Source: Yersinia frederiksenii ATCC 33641
GTDB lineage: Bacteria; Pseudomonadota; Gammaproteobacteria; Enterobacterales; Enterobacteriaceae
Direction: 5' to 3'
Assembly (NCBI RefSeq): GCF_000754805.1
Contig: NZ_KN150731.1
Span: 4,493,642 to 4,557,641, forward strand
DNA: 64,000 nt
Shown: positions 9,554 to 18,505 of the stretch, in pieces
Position numbering within the stretch: position 1 is the stretch's first letter
Layout of the letters: every line of letters starts with the position of its first letter
Translations under genes and position numbers: made by a program
The notes under the pieces: generated by a model
Told to the model about the DNA's origin: nothing
The model's input: only the letters and a program-made list of their open reading frames with translations
The model's database searches: none

Positions 9554-11701
9554 TTAACTGACTTCGGCTTCTCTACGTAGCCGCGCCTTCAACTGGCTAT
9601 ACTCCTGTTGTACATAATTTTCTGCCCAGGTCTGATCTGCGATGGGCTCCAGTTTTACGGCACAATACTTGTATTCCGGTGTCTTGGATATTGGGTCTAA
9701 ATGATCAAGGGTCAATTCATTACAGGCACCAATCCACCACTGATAAGTCATATACACTGCACCGACATTGATGCGCTCACTGACTGAGACTCGAGTGATA
9801 ACTTTGCCGCGGCGCGATTCAACCCAGACCAATTGCTGATCTTTCAAATGCATTTTATTGGCATCTTGTGGGCTGATTTGCACATAACCTGGCTCATCGG
9901 CCAAGGTCTGTAGTGCTGAACAGTTTCCGGTCATAGAGCGGCAAGAGTAGTGGCCGACTTCGCGAACAGTACAGAGCACCAGTGGATATTCCTCATCCAC
10001 TTGTTCCATAGGTGCCCGCCATTCGCTGGCAAATAACAATCCTTTACCGCCGGGGCGGTCGAATTTGTTACCAGCATATAACCATGGCGTGCCGGGGCTG
10101 TCCTCTGTGGTACAAGGCCAGGGAATATAACCTAAACCGGCCATTTTCTCGTAGGTTGCGCCATAATATAGCGGGCACAATTCGCGTAGTTCATCCCAAA
10201 TTTCTTGGGTATTATTATATTTCATCGGATAACCGAGGGCGGTCGCCATCAGGCTGATAATTTCCCAGTCCGGTTTGACATCACCTTGTGGATCAACCGC
10301 TTTCTCAAAGCGTTGGAAACCGCGGTCGGCGGCCGAGTAAACCCCCTCATGCTCGCCCCACGAAGTCGCAGGGAAAATCACATCTGCCTCGGCGGCGGTT
10401 TTTGTCATAAAGATGTCCTGCACAATCAGCAGTTCTAACTCGCTGAAGGCTTCGCGCATCATCGACAAATCCGGTTCAGTTTGCAGTGGATCTTCACCCA
10501 TCACATAGTTGGCTTTGATTTTGCCTTCTTTCACTTTGTGCGGAACATCGGTCAATGAGTAGCCAATTTTGCCAGACAGAGAAGGAACTCCCCAAGCTTT
10601 GGCAAATTTTTCTAATGTTGCCGGGTCGGTAACAGCTTGATATCCCGGATACATATTCGGCAATGCCCCCATATCGCAGGCACCTTGCACGTTATTTTGC
10701 CCGCGAACTGGGCCAACGCCGACATTGGGCCGCCCGAGATTGCCGGTGAGCAAGGCCAAGCCAGATAATCCCTTCACGACATCCACGCCCTGTCCCCATT
10801 GGGTCACCCCCATGCCCCACAAAATAGTGGCAGACGGTGCGGCGGCATAGATACGCATAGCTTGGCGGATGGTTTGTGCTGACAATCCGGTAATGCTTTC
10901 GACATATTCTGGGGTATATTTGGCGACAATTTCGCGATATTCGTCAAACCCTTCGGTATAACGCGAAACATAATCTTTATCGTATAACTCTTCGGTGATG
11001 AGCACGTTGGCGAAGGCATTAACCAGCGCCATATTCGAGCCATTTTTCAGCGGTAGCCAGAGATCGGCAATACGTGCGGTTTCGATATGTCGGGGGTCGC
11101 AAACAATGACTTTAGCGCCTTTCTCTTTCGCTTTGAGTATGCGCCGTGCCACGATAGGGTGGGAGTCGGCGGCGTTATAACCAAACACTAGAATACATTT
11201 GGTATCTTCAATCTCGCAGATGGAATTGCTCATTGCGCCGTTACCCAGAGTGACTTGCAGCCCCGCCACTGATGGGCCATGACATACACGAGCACAGCAA
11301 TCGATATTGTTACTGCCGGTGACTGCGCGGGCAAATTTCTGCATCACATAGTTGGTTTCATTGCCCGGCCCACGGGAAGATCCGGTGTGCATAATGGCTT
11401 CCGGGCCATACTTTTCTTTAATTTCCCTTAGCTTGCTACTGGCAAATTCTATAGCTTCATCCCAAGAGACCGCTTCCAGTTTGCCGCCTTTTTGACGGCG
11501 GATCATCGGCTGTTTTAAGCGTGGTGTCAGCAATTTGGTGTCATTAAGAAAATCCCAGCCATAGTAGCCTTTCAGACACAATTCGCCCTGATTAGTGACG
11601 CCATTCGCGCCTTCAGCACCGACAACCTTGCCGTTTTCAACCAGCAAATTTATTTTGCAGCCGGAGCCGCAGTAGGGACAGACAGTGAGTGCTTTATGCA
11701 T
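9554..11701 (-). CDS. fdhF: Formate dehydrogenase H, cysteine form
   Basis: A 715-residue molybdopterin formate dehydrogenase that oxidises formate to CO2 in the formate hydrogenlyase complex. The N-terminal [4Fe-4S] ligands are Cys8, Cys11, Cys15 and Cys42, followed by the conserved Lys44. The active-site block reads CCARVCHGPS: residue 140 is Cys, encoded by TGT at 11282-11284, where E. coli FdhF has selenocysteine (UGA). His141 is kept. There is no in-frame TGA, so no selenocysteine insertion is needed. AAGGA precedes the ATG. The gene follows hydN at 154 bp with no sigma-54 site of its own seen between them, so it is probably co-transcribed from the hydN promoter. Confidence 0.96.
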   Translation of the reverse strand: MHKALTVCPYCGSGCKINLLVENGKVVGAEGANGVTNQGELCLKGYYGWDFLNDTKLLTPRLKQPMIRRQKGGKLEAVSWDEAIEFASSKLREIKEKYGPEAIMHTGSSRGPGNETNYVMQKFARAVTGSNNIDCCARVCHGPSVAGLQVTLGNGAMSNSICEIEDTKCILVFGYNAADSHPIVARRILKAKEKGAKVIVCDPRHIETARIADLWLPLKNGSNMALVNAFANVLITEELYDKDYVSRYTEGFDEYREIVAKYTPEYVESITGLSAQTIRQAMRIYAAAPSATILWGMGVTQWGQGVDVVKGLSGLALLTGNLGRPNVGVGPVRGQNNVQGACDMGALPNMYPGYQAVTDPATLEKFAKAWGVPSLSGKIGYSLTDVPHKVKEGKIKANYVMGEDPLQTEPDLSMMREAFSELELLIVQDIFMTKTAAEADVIFPATSWGEHEGVYSAADRGFQRFEKAVDPQGDVKPDWEIISLMATALGYPMKYNNTQEIWDELRELCPLYYGATYEKMAGLGYIPWPCTTEDSPGTPWLYAGNKFDRPGGKGLLFASEWRAPMEQVDEEYPLVLCTVREVGHYSCRSMTGNCSALQTLADEPGYVQISPQDANKMHLKDQQLVWVESRRGKVITRVSVSERINVGAVYMTYQWWIGACNELTLDHLDPISKTPEYKYCAVKLEPIADQTWAENYVQQEYSQLKARLRREAEVS

Positions 11702-11711
11702 GTTAATTATC

Positions 11712-11826
11712 CTTCGTTCTTGGAGTCGCAGCGGGGTTAGCTGCTCTCGTCACCCGAATCACTGACAGTCAGCTCTGCGGGATTTGCTCAATTGCTGCCT
11801 TGCTGCAAAGCCAATGATTTGATTTA
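11712..11826 (-). repeat. Intergenic palindromic element, copy 1
   Basis: About 115 bp related to the 124-bp elements at 26.4-26.7 kb; shared blocks include GTTAGCTGC-like, CACCCGAATCACTGAC, TGCTGCCTTGCTGCAA and GCCAATGA. It sits in the hydN-fdhF transcript. Strand assignment is arbitrary because the core is palindromic. Confidence 0.8.
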
Positions 11827-11855
11827 TGGGCCATTAGTGATTGCAGCCGTGTCGA

Positions 11856-12398
11856 CTAGAAATACATCTCGTTGGCTTCATCCAGCGCAGCACGCATCTG
11901 CTTCTTGCGTAGCATGGCCTGCATGGTGTCACTGCCAATCATATGCAGCGCCTGAGTTGGGCAAACAGAAATACAGGCCGGGCCTGCCGCGTGGCCTTCA
12001 CATAAATCGCATTTCTGTGCTTCTGCCTTCAGACAAAAACCTTGCGATAGGCCGTTGAATATGACCTCGACCTGCTTGGTCACCACATTCATGGCCCCAT
12101 ACGGGCAGGCAACGACGCAGGTTTTGCAGCCAATGCATTTCTCCTGCAACACTTGGATGCTGTCAGCTGCCCGAACAATTGCACCGTTTGGGCAAACATT
12201 GGCGCAAGGTGCATCTTCACAGTGACGACACATAATGGTGGTACTGACATTTAGCCCTTTGACCACTTTTAACCGTGGGGCAAAATTGGCCTTGGTCATG
12301 GCATCCAGCTTGCCACCGTTATGTGCCAGCACGCAGGCCACCTCACAGGTGCGGCAACCAATGCACTTTTTTGGGTCTGCAATTATGAACCGGTTCAT
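11856..12398 (-). CDS. hydN: HydN-type 4Fe-4S electron transfer protein
   Basis: A 180-residue ferredoxin-like protein with four cysteine clusters: CIGCRTCEVAC, CRHCEDAPCANVCP, CIGCKTCVVACP and CDLC...CISVCP, each expected to bind a [4Fe-4S] centre. It resembles E. coli HydN, which pairs with FdhF in electron transfer from formate to the hydrogenase. An AAGGAG site stands eight bases before the ATG. It lies upstream of fdhF in the same orientation, as in E. coli, and behind its own candidate sigma-54 promoter. It is similar to HyfA, but its N-terminus (MNRFIIADPKKCIGC) and pairing with fdhF favour HydN. Confidence 0.92.
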   Translation of the reverse strand: MNRFIIADPKKCIGCRTCEVACVLAHNGGKLDAMTKANFAPRLKVVKGLNVSTTIMCRHCEDAPCANVCPNGAIVRAADSIQVLQEKCIGCKTCVVACPYGAMNVVTKQVEVIFNGLSQGFCLKAEAQKCDLCEGHAAGPACISVCPTQALHMIGSDTMQAMLRKKQMRAALDEANEMYF

Positions 12399-12411
12399 TG
12401 CTTAATCTCCT

Positions 12412-12533
12412 TACCCTTCATCTTTCAAGTTGCAGCCGTGTTAGCTGCATTCGTTCACCCGAATCACTGACTTGGGTCAACTCATCGGGATTCACTTATT
12501 TGCCGCCTTTCTGTGTTTTGAAACCTATTGGGT
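12412..12533 (-). repeat. Intergenic palindromic element, copy 2
   Basis: A diverged copy of the 124-bp element: it keeps GCAGCCGTGTTAGCTGC, CACCCGAATCACTGAC, TCAACTCATCGGGAT and the closing TTGGGTA. It lies in the 5' untranslated region between the candidate hydN promoter and the hydN start. Confidence 0.75.
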
Positions 12534-12623
12534 ACTCATAGCGTTCTGGTAGATTCGCTCTCGGGTGAGCAAAATGGACCATGACCTAACATCGATATTC
12601 ACCTACACATTTCATGGTTTATT

Positions 12624-12638
12624 GCATGGTTTATGCCA
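12624..12638 (-). promoter_or_regulatory. Sigma-54 type promoter of hydN-fdhF
   Basis: Minus strand TGGCAT-AAACC-ATGC, with GG and GC ten bases apart; two mismatches to TGGCAC-N5-TTGC. It is about 225 bases upstream of hydN, with repeat copy 2 in between. The remaining sequence of this 380-bp gap (12399-12778) shows no gene. Confidence 0.55.
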
Positions 12639-12778
12639 AGTTAACGGCAGTGAGTGAAAATGAGGTAAAGCCATTGTTTTATAATGAGTTATTCAAGTTT
12701 CATCAGAATGGGAATGAAAGGGAGAACTGTCGGTAGATGTGACGTCGGCAAATTTGACGACGCCACACCGTCACTCAA

Positions 12779-13270
12779 TTAAAGGTGATGAAAACCGCCG
12801 TCACCTTGCCAGTCAGGTAATTGCTGATACAGAGTTTCCACCGCCTGCTTGACGACATCGGTCATGGGGAAATAAAACGCCACCAGTGTGGGTTGGATAC
12901 CGACGAACAGCACCTCGTGGATATCTTCCTTTAGCTGATCGATAAGAAAATTGAGTGGCAAATTATGGGTGCTCATGATGAACATTTCGGCAATCCGCTC
13001 TGGATCAATAATACGAATTTCCCCTGGCGACAGTTCCATATCGGCGGCATCGACAATAATGAGCCGTGTCGGTTGTAAAGCACGAATGCGATGGACGACA
13101 TTCTCGGGGGTTGAACCGCCATCAATCACTTGCCAATCGGCTAATGGTTGCTGGGTCATGCGCTCGGCCAATAGCGGGCCAGCACCATCATCGCCCATCA
13201 TGCTGTTACCAACCGTTAATACCAAGTTAGTGATTGCGCCTGAATTGAGCGCTCTGTTCTGCATAGTCAT
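12779..13270 (-). CDS. hycI: Hydrogenase large-subunit C-terminal endopeptidase HycI
   Basis: A 163-residue maturation protease of the HycI/HybD family. It removes the C-terminal peptide of the hydrogenase large subunit after nickel insertion. The nickel-sensing residues of E. coli HycI (Asp16, Asp62, His90) correspond to Asp28 (MGDDGAG), Asp74 (IVDAADM) and His102 (STHNLPL). It is longer than the E. coli protein by about 12 residues at the N-terminus. The start ATG overlaps the hycH stop by 4 bp, so it is the last gene of the hyf operon. Its predicted substrate, HyfG, carries the expected 32-residue extension. Confidence 0.93.
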   Translation of the reverse strand: MTMQNRALNSGAITNLVLTVGNSMMGDDGAGPLLAERMTQQPLADWQVIDGGSTPENVVHRIRALQPTRLIIVDAADMELSPGEIRIIDPERIAEMFIMSTHNLPLNFLIDQLKEDIHEVLFVGIQPTLVAFYFPMTDVVKQAVETLYQQLPDWQGDGGFHHL

Positions 13271-13671
13271 GGGCGACGTTTCACCATGAGATAAATTGCT
13301 GGTTCCTGTTCAATATCGTACAGGGTTTGTAACAGTTGTTGGCTCCATGGCTGGTGCAACGACTCCGGGTTTTGTGCCAGTGGAGCAAACGCGTGGGCCA
13401 GTAATTGGGTATGAGTGCTGTCGATGGTGATTTCACCAAATTTCAGCAAACCGGCCATCTTACGGCGGGCTTCCCCTTCCGGTAACTGGCTAAACCACTG
13501 TTCATACTCTGCCAGCGGGCACTCCATAATGGCTTTCAGGCAATCAATCACGCCAACATGGTGACCGATAGCCAGTGAGTAATACATCACTTGCTGCGCC
13601 TGCTCGGGCATATCGTCATCACTGTCGAGAAATTTCTGATTCAGGGCATAAAAAATAACTTTAGCGGACAT
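13267..13671 (-). CDS. hyfJ: Formate hydrogenlyase maturation protein HycH/HyfJ
   Basis: A 134-residue HycH-family protein. It matches E. coli HycH in its length and in blocks such as [27 protein letters not shown] and the end [10 protein letters not shown]. HycH is needed to assemble active hydrogenase 3; its exact action is not settled. I start at the ATG at 13671, which has GGAGG eight bases upstream; a TTG one codon earlier is also in frame. It overlaps the end of hyfI by 11 bp and the start of hycI by 4 bp, so translation is probably coupled. HycH and HyfJ are the same family; hyfJ is used because the rest of the operon is hyf type. Confidence 0.9.
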   Translation of the reverse strand: MSAKVIFYALNQKFLDSDDDMPEQAQQVMYYSLAIGHHVGVIDCLKAIMECPLAEYEQWFSQLPEGEARRKMAGLLKFGEITIDSTHTQLLAHAFAPLAQNPESLHQPWSQQLLQTLYDIEQEPAIYLMVKRRP

Positions 13672-14467
13672 CAATCTGCCCTCCGGCCAGTTGCATCAGG
13701 GTGATTTGTTGCAGGTTGGCAAATATTTCACTTAACCGGGGGTCATCTTGCTGATTAAGGTAAATCTGGCAGCGCAGTTCTAACTCCTGCAGGGGCTGAT
13801 TAGCCAGCAGTGACAAAAAGTTGTCGGTGATTTCTCGCCCCTGACGATAACCGGCCATACGGCGGGCCTCGCGCTCTAATAATACCCTTAGGCTGAGTGG
13901 CGCATCAGGGTGAATCAATGCCGCGCGTTCACCGCTAGCTTCCTGATGGTCCTCGCCTTTTAGTTTTTGCTCCAGCAAGCCCAGTGCTACAGCAAAGCCA
14001 TAAATGGTGGCGGCGGGAGTGGGGGGGCAGCCGGGAATATACACATCAATGGGCACAATGGTGTCACTCCCACCCCAGACACAATATAGGTCGTGGAAGA
14101 TACCGCCACCGCAGCCACATGCGCCATAAGAGACACAAATTTTGGGGTCCGGTGCGGACTCATAGGCCCGTAGCGCCGGGGTGCGCATGGCGCGAGTCAC
14201 GGCACCGGTGAACAGCAGAATATCGGCATGGCGTGGTGAAGCCACCACTTTGATACCAAATCGTTCGGTGTCGAATAGTGGTGTAATGGCGGCGAAAATC
14301 TCGATTTCACAACCGTTGCAACCACCACAATCCACCCGATAAACATAGGCCGAGCGCCTAATATCCTTCAGCAGTTTGCTTTTTAACTGTGCAACCGCAG
14401 GATCAAGGGCGACTGGTTGGCTGACATGGTGGCCCCAAGCCGGTTTTAATGAATGTGGCTGATTCAT
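13661..14467 (-). CDS. hyfI: [NiFe]-hydrogenase 4 small subunit (NuoB-like)
   Basis: A 268-residue NuoB/HycG/HyfI family subunit that carries the proximal [4Fe-4S] cluster next to the [NiFe] large subunit. Cysteine blocks are CGGCNGCE (Cys47, Cys50, Cys53), YGACGCGGG and YIPGCPP, all of which match the group 4 hydrogenase pattern. The C-terminal 90 residues are variable and form the tail seen in HycG. It is near HycG in length and in sequence, so hycG is a fair alternative name; the full set of NuoL/M/N-like partners upstream argues for the Hyf type. It overlaps hyfH by 4 bp. Confidence 0.92.
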   Translation of the reverse strand: MNQPHSLKPAWGHHVSQPVALDPAVAQLKSKLLKDIRRSAYVYRVDCGGCNGCEIEIFAAITPLFDTERFGIKVVASPRHADILLFTGAVTRAMRTPALRAYESAPDPKICVSYGACGCGGGIFHDLYCVWGGSDTIVPIDVYIPGCPPTPAATIYGFAVALGLLEQKLKGEDHQEASGERAALIHPDAPLSLRVLLEREARRMAGYRQGREITDNFLSLLANQPLQELELRCQIYLNQQDDPRLSEIFANLQQITLMQLAGGQIDVR

Positions 14468-15060
14468 AGGTTGCTCTCCCCATCCTGGCGTATCGGGTTG
14501 TCCACAGAAATATTATTTTTAGGCAATATATTGTTTTTAAGCAGAATATTGTCATTTCCGACAATATTTTCCTTTCGTTTACACTCAGGGCAGGTTTCAA
14601 AGTGGGGCCGCTGCTGTTCAATATCCTCAGCATTCATCCCGGAGTGAATCAGCAGCGCCATGACGTAATCCACTTCTTTTTGGGGGGCAAAGGGTTCTTG
14701 GCACTGTCGACAATGGGCGAGGGTAAAACTGGCGCGCTGATATAAATCTGCTTTATTGAACACCGCCAACTCAAACTCTTGAGACAACACAATGGCCCGC
14801 GTTGGGCAAACTTCCTCACAACGACCACAAAAAATGCAGCGCCCAAGGAAGAGTTGCCACTGGCGTGTACCATTGACGATATCGGTTTCCATCGTCAGCG
14901 CGTTGGCAGGGCAAGCCATGGTACAGGCTCCGCAGGCAATGCATTGTTCGGCATCATATTGTGGCTTGCCGCGAAATCCAGAGCTAACCTCAAGTGGCTT
15001 GAACGGATATTTCACCGTGGTATCGCCGACTTTCAGGATGGTTTTAAACAGTTTGAACAT
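14464..15060 (-). CDS. hyfH: Hydrogenase 4 ferredoxin subunit (NuoI-like)
   Basis: A 198-residue 2x[4Fe-4S] protein of the NuoI/HycF/HyfH family that passes electrons toward the small subunit. The two cluster motifs are [12 protein letters not shown] and [12 protein letters not shown]; two further pairs, CRQC and CPEC, lie in the C-terminal third, as in HycF. Beyond residue 165 the protein has an asparagine-rich tail with an imperfect repeat ([17 protein letters not shown]) that I do not recall from E. coli HyfH (about 181 residues). It starts 11 bp after the hyfG stop with an AGGGA site, and overlaps hyfI by 4 bp. Confidence 0.93.
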   Translation of the reverse strand: MFKLFKTILKVGDTTVKYPFKPLEVSSGFRGKPQYDAEQCIACGACTMACPANALTMETDIVNGTRQWQLFLGRCIFCGRCEEVCPTRAIVLSQEFELAVFNKADLYQRASFTLAHCRQCQEPFAPQKEVDYVMALLIHSGMNAEDIEQQRPHFETCPECKRKENIVGNDNILLKNNILPKNNISVDNPIRQDGESNL

Positions 15061-15071
15061 TCTTCATCCCT

Positions 15072-16862
15072 CTATTTAAGCGGCGAATGGGTGCGCTCAA
15101 TGCCATAACGCTCGATCTCTTTGTAGGGCACGGTGACGGATTTCTGCTTGCGCACATCCACCAAAGTCACGCGGTCGGTACAGGAGTAGCAAGGATCGAG
15201 GCTACCGATAATCAGTGGCGCGTCGGAAACGGTATTGCCGCGCAGCATATAGCGCAGTACCGGCCAATTGGCGTAAGTTGCTGCCCGGCAGCGCCAGCGG
15301 AACAGTTTTTGATTATCACCGGTCATACTCCAGTGGACATCTTCACCGCGCGGCGCCTCTGAGAATCCGAGAGCAAACTTGTATGGCTGATAGTGGACTT
15401 TCTCTTCCAGCAGCGGCCCTCCGGGCATGTGGTTCAGACCATATTCAATCATGACTAATGAGTCGAAGAATTCACGCACCCGCACCAGCAGGCGAGAGTG
15501 CACATCACAGCCCTCAAGGCTAAACAGCTCTTTAGGAATATTGGCATAGTTGGCATAAGGGTGGTCGTGGCGCATATCACGGGCAAAACCACTGGCACGA
15601 ATCATTGGACCAACCGGACTGAAATCGCGGGCCACTTTGCGGTCCAACATGCCAACCCCGACAGTGCGTTGCTCAATATTGGCGGTGCTCATCAGCATGT
15701 CGACCAGCTCACTGATATCCGCGCGCATCTCAGCCACCAATTGCAGGGTTTTGAGGCGATCGGCTTTCAGGATATCGCGGCGCACTCCGCCAATCAGATT
15801 CAGGCCGTAGGTTTTACGCGCGCCGGTGAGCATCTCGGCGATGGTCATGGCTTTCTCGCGTACTCGGAAGAACTGCATAAAGCCGGTATCAAAACCAACA
15901 AAGTGGCAGGACAAACCGATATTGAGCAGGTGGCTGTGCAGCCGCTCCACTTCTAGCAAAATGGTGCGGATCATCTGCGCCCGTGGCGGCACGATAATAC
16001 CTAACGCATTTTCAATGGATGAGGTGTAAGCCACACTGTGGGTGAAGCCACAAATGCCGCAGATACGATCCGAAAGGAAAGTGACATCGTTATAACCCAT
16101 GCGGGTTTCTGCCAGTTTTTCCATGCCACGATGGACATAAAACAGGCGGTAATCGGCATCGATAATATCTTCGCCATCGACAAATAAGCGGAAGTGGCCT
16201 GGCTCATCGGAAGTGATATGCATGGGGCCAATCGGCACCACCCGGCTGCTGCTACCCGCTTCGTTTTCAAACTGATAAGTTTCAGTATCGCTGGTGGGTG
16301 TTGGGCGCTGTCGATAATCCATAGTGTCTTTGCGCAGAGGGTAGAGATCATCCGGCCAATCGTCGGGTAGGACTAAACGGCGCTCATCGGGCAGGCCAAC
16401 CGGCTGTAGGCCATACATATCCCGTACTTCGCGCTCGCCCCAAACCGCGGCCGGGACTCGAGGGGTAACCGATGGGAACTCAGGCCGTTCCGGGCTGATG
16501 AGTGCTTTGACTATCACCCAACATTTGTCGCCATAGTGTTTGCCGGTATCAATGCCGTATTGTTCGCGGCCTTCCATCGACAGCACATAATAAATAGCAA
16601 AATAGCCATTTAAACTGCGTTCATCATTGCCGAATAGCACCGACAACCAGCCACCTTGCTGGTAATAAAGGTGTTCAACCACATCGGGCAGGCTATTTAA
16701 CTTGATGGTAATGGTCAGCTGATTATCGGTCTGCCACTCTTCATCGAGGATCGCCGCTGGAAACTGTTCACGCAGGCGAGCCACATAGGCGGCCCCCAGT
16801 TTTTCACCGCAGTGTGGCTTCCCTGAAACCGGAATAGCTGAAATAGGCGTTTCGTGAGTCAC
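15072..16862 (-). CDS. hyfG: [NiFe]-hydrogenase 4 large subunit (NuoCD-like fusion)
   Basis: A 596-residue catalytic subunit: an N-terminal NuoC-like domain (about residues 20-190) fused to a NuoD-like [NiFe] domain. The nickel ligands are Cys268 and Cys271 (RICGICG) and Cys558 and Cys561 (DPCYSCTDR), equivalent to Cys241/244/531/534 of HycE. Exactly 32 residues follow Arg564, the same length as the peptide HycI removes from HycE. The frame is open to 17036, inside hyfF, but the likely start is the GTG at 16862, which has AGGAG eight bases upstream and lies just past the hyfF stop. It reduces protons to H2 with electrons from formate. Confidence 0.94.
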   Translation of the reverse strand: MTHETPISAIPVSGKPHCGEKLGAAYVARLREQFPAAILDEEWQTDNQLTITIKLNSLPDVVEHLYYQQGGWLSVLFGNDERSLNGYFAIYYVLSMEGREQYGIDTGKHYGDKCWVIVKALISPERPEFPSVTPRVPAAVWGEREVRDMYGLQPVGLPDERRLVLPDDWPDDLYPLRKDTMDYRQRPTPTSDTETYQFENEAGSSSRVVPIGPMHITSDEPGHFRLFVDGEDIIDADYRLFYVHRGMEKLAETRMGYNDVTFLSDRICGICGFTHSVAYTSSIENALGIIVPPRAQMIRTILLEVERLHSHLLNIGLSCHFVGFDTGFMQFFRVREKAMTIAEMLTGARKTYGLNLIGGVRRDILKADRLKTLQLVAEMRADISELVDMLMSTANIEQRTVGVGMLDRKVARDFSPVGPMIRASGFARDMRHDHPYANYANIPKELFSLEGCDVHSRLLVRVREFFDSLVMIEYGLNHMPGGPLLEEKVHYQPYKFALGFSEAPRGEDVHWSMTGDNQKLFRWRCRAATYANWPVLRYMLRGNTVSDAPLIIGSLDPCYSCTDRVTLVDVRKQKSVTVPYKEIERYGIERTHSPLK

Positions 16863-16863
16863 G

Positions 16864-18501
16864 TTACATCTCCTGACGAGTCGGGGTGAATGGCAGAGCG
16901 GTGTGCGTTTCTGCGACGGAATTAATAGGTTGAGCCGGGGAAATCTCCGGTATGAATGACAGATGCTCCCACGGCAAAATAAACGGTTGATGAATGGCGT
17001 CGCGGCTGTGGTCATTGAGGACAATTTGCGCCGCATCAGTCAGTAAGCGGGTTACTGGTGAGGGAATATGGACCCCAAGCAGCAGCATCAACAGTAATAA
17101 AATAACCATGGGGGCGGTGGTGAGAATGCCCAGCTCACCTTTGCTGACCGCCGCTGGAGGGGTACCCAGCACAGTGCTGGCTATCATGCGCACCAAACCT
17201 GCCAGTACCAGTGTAAGCAGTAATAGCAACACAATGACCAGCGTGATATGCCCAGCTTTAATCGCGGCGACAACCACCATGAATTCACTAATAAACACGT
17301 TAAAAGGTGGCATCCCAGCCAGCGCTAGCGCGCCGCCCGCCAGCAATACCGCAGTGAGTGGCGCAACACGAATAATGCCTTTTATCGCTCCCATATCCCT
17401 GGTGCCATATTTCAGTAGCACGTTACCGGAACCACAGAACAGTAAGGTTTTTGCCAGACTGTGATTCAGGGTATGGAATAGGGCGGCCAAAACCCCCAGC
17501 GGCCCACCAATACCTAGCGCCACGGCGATTAAACCCATGTTTTCGACACTGGAGTAGGCCAGCAAGCGCTTCATATCGCGCTGCGCCAGAATAAAGAATG
17601 CGGAGACGGCAACTGACATCATGCCAAATACCAGTAACAGCATTTGCGGGAAATGCGGCCCGATAGCGGCACTGATAATGATGTAATAGCGGATAATCAC
17701 CAGCAGCGCGCAGTTGAGCAATACAGCGGAAAGTAGAGCACTGGTGGGGCTTGGCGCTTCACTATGGGCATCCGGCAACCAAGAGTGCATCGGGAACAGA
17801 CCGGTTTTGGTGCCAAAGCCAATCAGAATAAAGACAAAGGCCAGATGCATCAGGCTAGGGTCCAGTTCTTTGGCGTGTTCAGCTACCACCGTCCAGAAAA
17901 TGGCGCTGCTCGGATCAGCCAGAACATTGGCGGCATTGGCATAGACCAGCACTGTGCCGTATAGCCCGAATGCCACCCCGACAGTACAAATAATAATGTA
18001 CTTCCAGGCCGCTTCCAGCGACGAGCGCTGACCATATAAACCGACCAAAAAGGCGGAGCTAAGGGTGGTGGCCTCGATGCCGACCCACATCAAAATCAGG
18101 TTATTACTGGTGACGACCAGCAGCATGGTGAACAGGAATAGATGGAAAAAGCCATAATAGCTGCACAGCGTACTAACGGTTATTTCGCCATTATTGACTT
18201 CATGGCGCATATAGCCGAGGGAATAGAGGCCGGTGATAAAGCCGATAACCCCGAGAATGGCGAGAAACAGGGCACTGAGGCTATCGATATGCAGCCAGTT
18301 ATGGGCGACCAGAATCTCCCCGCCCAGCGCGACTCGACAGACCACCGTCAAGGCCACCACCAGCAATAAAGTGATGCCGGTAAAATGCACCCAAGTGGTC
18401 GCCATTCGTGCCGAACTCCCCAGGAATCGGCAAGCAAATGCCAACAGCGAGGCTATCAGAGGTATCGCCAGCAGTAACAACAGCAGGTCAGTATTGCTCA
18501 T
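16864..18501 (-). CDS. hyfF: Hydrogenase 4 membrane subunit F (proton-pump type)
   Basis: A 545-residue antiporter-like subunit of the NuoL/M/N superfamily with about 14 membrane segments. Conserved parts include the lysine-bearing [22 protein letters not shown] block and [10 protein letters not shown]. coli HyfF is about 526 residues; this one has a longer polar C-terminal tail. The subunit is absent from hydrogenase 3 operons, so with HyfD and HyfE it marks the larger hydrogenase 4 complex, which may pump ions. The ATG is four bases from the hyfE stop; the hyfF stop (TAA, 16864-16866) lies directly before the GTG of hyfG. Confidence 0.92.
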   Translation of the reverse strand: MSNTDLLLLLLAIPLIASLLAFACRFLGSSARMATTWVHFTGITLLLVVALTVVCRVALGGEILVAHNWLHIDSLSALFLAILGVIGFITGLYSLGYMRHEVNNGEITVSTLCSYYGFFHLFLFTMLLVVTSNNLILMWVGIEATTLSSAFLVGLYGQRSSLEAAWKYIIICTVGVAFGLYGTVLVYANAANVLADPSSAIFWTVVAEHAKELDPSLMHLAFVFILIGFGTKTGLFPMHSWLPDAHSEAPSPTSALLSAVLLNCALLVIIRYYIIISAAIGPHFPQMLLLVFGMMSVAVSAFFILAQRDMKRLLAYSSVENMGLIAVALGIGGPLGVLAALFHTLNHSLAKTLLFCGSGNVLLKYGTRDMGAIKGIIRVAPLTAVLLAGGALALAGMPPFNVFISEFMVVVAAIKAGHITLVIVLLLLLTLVLAGLVRMIASTVLGTPPAAVSKGELGILTTAPMVILLLLMLLLGVHIPSPVTRLLTDAAQIVLNDHSRDAIHQPFILPWEHLSFIPEISPAQPINSVAETHTALPFTPTRQEM

Positions 18502-18505
18502 TTCA

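Noticed and set aside
11282-11330. A possible SECIS hairpin after the fdhF active-site codon
   Set aside because: The codon is TGT, not TGA, so no selenocysteine element is required, and I saw no clear conserved apical loop.
12555-12580. TGGTCCATTTTGC-like sequence as a hydN sigma-54 promoter
   Set aside because: The GG-to-GC distance is eight bases, not ten, so it cannot act as a -24/-12 pair. The site at 12624-12638 has the right geometry.
16863-17036. A 58-codon upstream extension of the hyfG reading frame inside hyfF
   Set aside because: It has no family similarity and lies in the coding part of hyfF. The GTG at 16862 has a good AGGAG site and gives a protein whose metal ligands line up with HycE by a constant offset.
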